From DATKMG01 sp035541995 (GTDB lineage Bacteria > Acidobacteriota > Terriglobia > Versatilivoradales > Versatilivoraceae): DNA of 25,758 nucleotides. Location of the stretch: NCBI GenBank assembly GCA_035541995.1, contig DATKMG010000482.1:1-25758 (forward strand), written 5' to 3'. The notes beneath the pieces were generated by a model, which made no database searches, was not told the origin of the DNA, and saw only the letters and a program-made list of their open reading frames with translations. A program made the translations under genes and the position numbers. Positions 21,799 to 25,758 of this stretch are shown here, one piece after another (the stretch's first letter is position 1; each line of letters starts with the position of its first letter).

Positions 21799-22700
21799 AA
21801 GAACTCATTGTCAATGCAGATGATTTTGGGGTGACCCGTCATGTCAGCCAGGGGATTATCTCCGCTCATCGCCAGGGTATTGTGACCAGCACCACCCTGC
21901 TGGCCAACGGCAAGGCCTTCGATTGCGCCCTGTCCATGGGCCTTCGCGAACCAGGGCTGGGGATCGGCATCCATCTCAACTTGAGCCAATGGACGCCAGT
22001 CTCGCCCGCCTTTAGGATTCCGACCCTGGTCGATCCCCGGGGCCGGCTCCATTTGACTCCCGGCCGGCTCTGGGTCGGACTCCTGAAACACCAAGTCAGT
22101 CTCACCGACATCGCACGGGAACTCCATGCGCAGATTGAGAAGGCCATGCGAGCCGGCTTGCGACCCACTCACCTCGATGGCCACAAACATGTTCACGTTC
22201 TTCCCGGCGTTGCCTCCATCGTGATTCGGCTGGCCCGGCGGTTCGGCATCCGCTGGGTCCGCTGCCCGGTCGAGCCGGCCCCCAACCTGGGCCGCCTGCT
22301 CGACTCCAACCCGGGCGCCCGGACCGCAGTCCTCAAACAGTACCTGGTGGGCCGGGCCTTGTCCGGCCTGGCAAGGCGTTTTCGCCGGCAGCTCATTCGG
22401 GCCGGATTGAGCGGTCCGGACCACTTTTATGGCCTCAGTGAAACGGGATTCCTGAATGCTCAGAGCCTCCAGGACATCCTCGGTCGAGTCTCTGAAGGCC
22501 AGAGCGAGTTGATGTGTCATCCCGGATGTGTGGACCTGGAACTGATCCAGACGGGGACTCGCCTGCTGTCCCAGCGGGCGGTTGAACACCACGCCCTGAC
22601 GGCGCCTGAAGTCCGCCAGCTCGTGGCGGATCAGGGGATCCGACTGGTCAGTTACCGGGACCTCGCCCGATCGAGGCGCCCCGCCGAGGCGGTGGCTTGA
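21795..22700 (+). CDS. ChbG/HpnK (YdjC-type) carbohydrate deacetylase
   Basis: The 301-aa cytoplasmic metal-dependent deacetylase has the N-terminal NADDFG (residues 7-12) with catalytic and metal-binding Asp, and a HLDGHKHVHV motif near residues 124-134 supplying histidine ligands. A late MCHPG motif is also typical. Family members remove acetyl groups from N-acetylated sugars (ChbG) or act in hopanoid side-chain synthesis (HpnK). Here, between a flippase-like and a glycosyltransferase gene, trimming of a lipid-linked amino sugar is the simplest reading (inference). The start is embedded in the ATGA overlap. Confidence 0.85.
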   Translation: MKELIVNADDFGVTRHVSQGIISAHRQGIVTSTTLLANGKAFDCALSMGLREPGLGIGIHLNLSQWTPVSPAFRIPTLVDPRGRLHLTPGRLWVGLLKHQVSLTDIARELHAQIEKAMRAGLRPTHLDGHKHVHVLPGVASIVIRLARRFGIRWVRCPVEPAPNLGRLLDSNPGARTAVLKQYLVGRALSGLARRFRRQLIRAGLSGPDHFYGLSETGFLNAQSLQDILGRVSEGQSELMCHPGCVDLELIQTGTRLLSQRAVEHHALTAPEVRQLVADQGIRLVSYRDLARSRRPAEAVA

Positions 22701-22763
22701 AACTACTAAGGCAATATGTTTTCAAATCTTTAAAGGTCAATGGAACAGGAGGGGTTTTCAACC

Positions 22764-23750
22764 ATGAGTACCGATAACACCATCAAATACTCGATTGTGG
22801 TGCCTTTTTACAATGAAGAACAAAGCGTCGCACGCCTTTACGTCAAGCTCACCCAGGTGATGACTGAGCTGGACGAGCCCTACGAGCTCATTTTTGTCGA
22901 CGATGGCAGCCGGGACAAGACGCTGGAGGTTCTCAACACGATCTATGACAGCGACTCCCGGGTCCGGATCGTGAGTCTGCGCCGGAACTTCGGTCAGACC
23001 GCGGCCCTGAAGGCGGGCTTCGACATCGCCGCCGGGGAGATCGTTATCTCCATGGATGGCGATCTGCAACATGACCCGGAAGAAATCCCCGCCTTCGTGG
23101 CCAAACTGGAGGAGGGCTACGACCTGGTCAGCGGCTGGCGCGAGCACAGGCTGGACCACTGGCTGACCCGGCGGCTGCCCAGCCGCATTGCCAACGGGAT
23201 CATGGCCTGGATTTCGGGAGTCCCGCTGCATGACTTCGGCACCACCTTCAAGGCCTATCGCCGGGAGATCATTCAGAGCATTCAGCTCTATGGGGAGCTG
23301 CATCGCTTCATCCCCGCCCTGGCCACCTGGTCCGGGGCCCGGATTGCCGAAATCCCCATCAAGAACATTCCCCGCCAGAGCGGAAAGTCCAATTATGGAA
23401 TTTCCAGAACTTTTCGTGTGTTTTTGGACCTATTGAGCATCAAGTTCCTGCTGGAGTATTCCACCCGGCCGCTGCATTTCTTCGGGTTCTTCGGGTTGGC
23501 GGCCTCAGGCGCCGGCGGCTTCCTCAGTGCGTACCTGCTCCTGAAGAAGCTCCTTTTCCACCAGCAGATCCTGCTTGAAAACGGACCCTTGATGATCGCG
23601 GCGGCCGTGCTGATTCTGGCCGGAGTCCAGCTCCTGTGCCTGGGACTGGTCGGTGAAATCCTGTCGCGTACTTATTACGAATCCCAGAAGAAGCCGATCT
23701 ACGCCACCCGGGTAGTCAGGAGCCACGAATCCCAGTCGGCCCTGGCATAG
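22764..23750 (+). CDS. Polyprenyl-phosphate glycosyltransferase, family 2 (DPM1/ArnC/GtrB-like)
   Basis: The 328-aa protein starts at the second in-frame ATG (22764), preceded by AGGAGGGG; the ATG at 22740 lies before that ribosome site. A GT-A domain occupies residues of about 1-230: VVPFYNEE, VDDGSRDKT, the DxD region SMDGDLQHDPEE, and the characteristic RQSGKSNYG. Two C-terminal membrane helices follow (about 235-260 and 272-300). The expected reaction transfers a sugar from its nucleotide to undecaprenyl phosphate at the inner leaflet, giving the donor for the GT39 enzyme after flipping. It is separated from the deacetylase by 63 nt. Confidence 0.9.
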   Translation: MSTDNTIKYSIVVPFYNEEQSVARLYVKLTQVMTELDEPYELIFVDDGSRDKTLEVLNTIYDSDSRVRIVSLRRNFGQTAALKAGFDIAAGEIVISMDGDLQHDPEEIPAFVAKLEEGYDLVSGWREHRLDHWLTRRLPSRIANGIMAWISGVPLHDFGTTFKAYRREIIQSIQLYGELHRFIPALATWSGARIAEIPIKNIPRQSGKSNYGISRTFRVFLDLLSIKFLLEYSTRPLHFFGFFGLAASGAGGFLSAYLLLKKLLFHQQILLENGPLMIAAAVLILAGVQLLCLGLVGEILSRTYYESQKKPIYATRVVRSHESQSALA

Positions 23751-23768
23751 GTGTAAAAAGGCCTGCTA

Positions 23769-23790
23769 GTCCGGTTCATGCATTCCGGAC
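23769..23790. terminator. Hairpin between GT2 and PmoA-like genes
   Basis: GTCCGG (23769-23774) pairs with CCGGAC (23785-23790) around a 10-nt loop. There is no T tract, so a Rho-independent terminator is uncertain; it may be a small regulatory hairpin. Confidence 0.35.
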
Positions 23791-23887
23791 CGGATTGCTA
23801 ACTATCAACAAGTTGGCGGTCATAGAAACAAACCAGACTGGCGACTCGTCGCTGCTGGAAACCGCGCTGGAGGTCCATAGTAATCGG

Positions 23888-24865
23888 ATGATGAGAGACA
23901 TTTTGGCCTTGACCCTTTTCACGGTGGTCGGATTCTGCCCCGCTGCGCCTGGCGCCGAGCAGGCGGTGAAACTCCACCGCGATGGAAATCGAGTCGACGT
24001 CCTGATTGGCAGCCGTCCATTCACCAGCTTTTATTTTGACTCCACTACCGCCAAGCCCTATCTCTATCCCTTACGAAGCGCCCAGGGGACAATCGTCACC
24101 CGCAGCTTTCCCATGGTGAGTGACATCCCTGGCGAAGACCGCGACGAACCTCACCAGCGCGCCATGTACTTCGCCCATGGAGACATCAATGGCTTTGACT
24201 TCTGGGGGGAGGCCGCCTTCCCGCATTGGAGCCGCCATTCGGCTTCGAAGTTTGGCCGTACCGTGTTCAGCCAGCTCGACGAAATGCGCGACGGGCCTGA
24301 TTCTGGAAGGCTGCGGGCCGAATTCGATCTCTTCACACCGAAAGACAAGGCGATCGGCTCAGAGACCCAGGCTTACACCTTCCGCGGCGATGAGCACATG
24401 AGGATCATTGACTGCGAGTTCACGATTCGGGCCGATCGCGGCCCCTTGAGGCTGGGCGACACCAAGGAGGGGACCTTCGCCATCCGGGTGATCAAGGCCC
24501 TGGAGTCGCCGCCCGGTCAGATGGTCAATTCCCACGGAGCCGCTGGCGAGAGCGCTGTCTGGGGCAAGCCGGCCGATTGGGTAGACTTTTACGGGAATGT
24601 CGGAGGAGAAGAAGTCGGAATCGCCGTCTTTGACCATCCGGAGAATTTCCATCATCCCACGTACTGGCATGCCCGCCATTACGGTCTGTTGGCCGCCAAT
24701 CCTTTCGGCCTGAGAGAGTTCAACCACGACCGGCACCAGGACGGCAGCACCACGATTGAGGCAGGTGGGTCACTCACGCTCCGTTACCGGGTTTTGATCC
24801 ACCAGGGGGATTGCCGGCAAGCCGGGGTAACGGAAGCGTATCGTAAATTTGCAGAAGGGAAATAG
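23888..24865 (+). CDS. Exported PmoA-like (DUF6807) protein
   Basis: The 325-aa product counts from the first of two adjacent ATGs, chosen because a signal peptide follows (DILALTLFTVVGFCPAAPGA). Ribosome sites are poor (GGAGG 14 nt upstream), so the start could differ; a TTG at 23795 would add 31 residues. The body matches the DUF6807/'PmoA-like' family of Planctomycetes and Acidobacteria: YLYPLRSAQGT, then HQRAMYFAHGDINGFDFW, and later HPTYWHARHYGLLAANPFG. Despite the name it is not a methane mono-oxygenase; the family often lies beside Gfo/Idh/MocA oxidoreductases, as here, and a role in carbohydrate catabolism is presumed. Confidence 0.8.
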   Translation: MMRDILALTLFTVVGFCPAAPGAEQAVKLHRDGNRVDVLIGSRPFTSFYFDSTTAKPYLYPLRSAQGTIVTRSFPMVSDIPGEDRDEPHQRAMYFAHGDINGFDFWGEAAFPHWSRHSASKFGRTVFSQLDEMRDGPDSGRLRAEFDLFTPKDKAIGSETQAYTFRGDEHMRIIDCEFTIRADRGPLRLGDTKEGTFAIRVIKALESPPGQMVNSHGAAGESAVWGKPADWVDFYGNVGGEEVGIAVFDHPENFHHPTYWHARHYGLLAANPFGLREFNHDRHQDGSTTIEAGGSLTLRYRVLIHQGDCRQAGVTEAYRKFAEGK

Positions 24866-24974
24866 TGGATGAAGCCCATATGAGCGTCATTTTGGAGTGC
24901 GCCGGCTTGCCAGTGCTTTGTTTGCCTGCGGCTTGCCGAAGGTCAGGCGATCATATTCCCAGCTCAGAATCGCG

Positions 24975-25150
24975 TCCTGGACTGCGGTGCGAGGGACAGC
25001 GGTCCCACGCACTGCGGTCCAGTGCGCGACACCGCTTTAGATTTGAGTGGCCAGCTCGAATTGGTGACCCAGAGCCCGTTTGGCCGTTCCGAGCCAAAGC
25101 GCCGTCGCCGCGAGGGACCGCAGTCCCTCGCTCTGCCGGCGCACTCACCA
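24975..25150. repeat. Large inverted-repeat element in the 24866-25227 gap
   Basis: GCGAGGGACAGCGGTCCC (24989-25006) is, in 17 of 18 bases, the reverse complement of 25114-25131. The left arm itself folds (GGGAC/GTCCC), and TTTGGC/GCCAAA (25079-25084, 25092-25097) adds an inner pair. Several overlapping short ORFs on both strands arise from this symmetry and are not genes. The element resembles the GC-rich dispersed repeats common in Acidobacteriota, Verrucomicrobia and Planctomycetes. Confidence 0.65.
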
Positions 25151-25227
25151 AGGGGTGACCATGCTGCTTCAAAAATGTCCAACCCTCAGGGTGAGGGCGG
25201 CCAAAAGATCAAAGTTAGGAGGAGTTC

Positions 25228-25758
25228 ATGCTCCACTCATCGAAGATTATGCGTCGGGATTTTCTGAAAGCCAGTGCCAAGACCACTGCCGGCTGGGCCG
25301 TGCTCAGCGGGGTGACATTCCTCGCCCGGTCTGAGCGGGTACTGGGGGCCAACGATCGTGTCCGGTTGGCGGTCTGCGGGCTTCACGGCCGCGGGAAAGA
25401 CCACCTCTCCGCCTTTTCCCGCCTCTCCGGGGTTGAGATCGCGGCCCTTTGTGACGTGGACGAAGAGGTGTTGAGGAAGCGCGCCGGGGAAGTCAGCGGC
25501 AAGCCCCAGACCTATGGAGACATTCGCAAGCTCCTGGAAGACAAATCGATTGACGCCATCTCGATCGCGACACCCAACCACTGGCACTCCCTAATGGCGA
25601 TTTGGGCTTGCCAGGCAGGCAAGGATGTCTACGTGGAAAAGCCCTGCTCGCATAACTTCTGGGAAGGGCGTCAACTGGTTCAGGCGGCGCAGCATTACAA
25701 CCGCATCGTGCAACACGGCACCCAGACGCGCTCTTCGGTCGCTGTCCGGGAAGCGATC
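25228..25758 (+). CDS. Gfo/Idh/MocA-family oxidoreductase with Tat signal (3' end outside window)
   Basis: The open frame of 177 codons runs off the window end. It starts at ATG 25228 behind AGGAGGAG. The N-terminus is a twin-arginine signal (MRRDFLKAS, then a hydrophobic stretch to RVLGA), so the enzyme is exported folded. The Rossmann domain follows: RLAVCGLHGRGKDH (glycine loop in the variant form GLHGRG), ALCDVDEEV, IATPNHWHSLMA and the conserved EKPCSHNFWEG lysine motif. Such Tat-exported NAD(P)-dependent oxidoreductases are typical of Acidobacteriota and Planctomycetes and act on sugars or polyols; the substrate is unknown. Its pairing with the PmoA-like gene upstream is a recurring arrangement. 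Confidence 0.85.
   Translation, partial: MLHSSKIMRRDFLKASAKTTAGWAVLSGVTFLARSERVLGANDRVRLAVCGLHGRGKDHLSAFSRLSGVEIAALCDVDEEVLRKRAGEVSGKPQTYGDIRKLLEDKSIDAISIATPNHWHSLMAIWACQAGKDVYVEKPCSHNFWEGRQLVQAAQHYNRIVQHGTQTRSSVAVREAI

Noticed and set aside
24951..25182. Several 70-80-codon frames on both strands
   Set aside because: They result from the symmetric inverted-repeat element and have no ribosome sites or plausible protein features.
1..25758. CRISPR arrays, rRNA and tRNA genes
   Set aside because: No regularly spaced repeats and no conserved rRNA segments or tRNA cloverleaf were seen when reading both strands; the dispersed repeats are not regularly spaced.

Overview
The window reads as a chromosomal segment of a Gram-negative soil or sediment-type bacterium, most likely Acidobacteriota. 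Three features suggest this: very long TonB-dependent receptors that begin with a carboxypeptidase-regulatory-like domain, a PmoA-like (DUF6807) protein beside a Tat-exported Gfo/Idh/MocA oxidoreductase, and many dispersed intergenic hairpin repeats. The assignment is inferred from gene content and has not been tested by any search.

Layout. (1) 1-7083, plus strand: a hairpin repeat, a sigma-54-type promoter, a 60-aa microprotein, a TonB-dependent receptor, a LolA-like periplasmic protein, an inositol-phosphate-cytidylyltransferase-like nucleotidyltransferase, and a three-part protein (flippase-like membrane domain, degenerate nucleotidyltransferase, CDP-alcohol phosphotransferase). An exported EEP-family phosphodiesterase follows at 7321-8223. 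(2) 8332-10561, minus strand: a sigma-54-type promoter driving two 56-57-aa membrane microproteins and a zinc-ribbon protein. A possible remnant ORF and a radical SAM enzyme lie downstream. (3) 10999-11418, minus: a small exported protein with its own sigma-54-type promoter. (4) 11622-13574, plus: a MITE-like hairpin, a cytidylate-kinase-like protein, a 39-aa membrane peptide, and a sigma-54-type promoter ahead of an RsbW-like anti-sigma kinase. (5) 13838-14745, minus: a sigma-54-type promoter, a second microprotein homologous to the first (53 aa), two small proteins and a STAS (RsbV-like) protein. (6) 14842-15168: a frameshifted MEDS-domain pseudogene and a duplicated 155-bp segment. (7) 15242-24865, plus: a sigma-54-type promoter, a second TonB-dependent receptor/LolA-like pair, a 39-aa membrane peptide, a glycosyltransferase family 39 protein, a flippase-like protein, a ChbG/HpnK-type deacetylase, a polyprenyl-phosphate glycosyltransferase and a PmoA-like protein. 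(8) 24866-25758: a large inverted-repeat element and the 5' part of a Gfo/Idh/MocA oxidoreductase.

How it fits together. Six sites with the GG-N10-GC spacing of RpoN (-24/-12) promoters lie correctly oriented upstream of six transcription units between 163 and 15258. The window therefore looks like a physically clustered sigma-54 regulon. It joins two paralogous 'receptor + LolA-like carrier + flippase/lipid or glycan head-group enzyme' loci to a central island of very small membrane and regulatory proteins. The two minus-strand cassettes at about 9.4-10.8 kb and 13.8-14.8 kb share homologous promoter/leader and trailer sequences but carry unrelated genes. A microprotein family (60 aa at 233 and 53 aa at 14635) links the receptor locus to the signalling island. 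No enhancer-binding activator, rRNA, tRNA or CRISPR array was seen.
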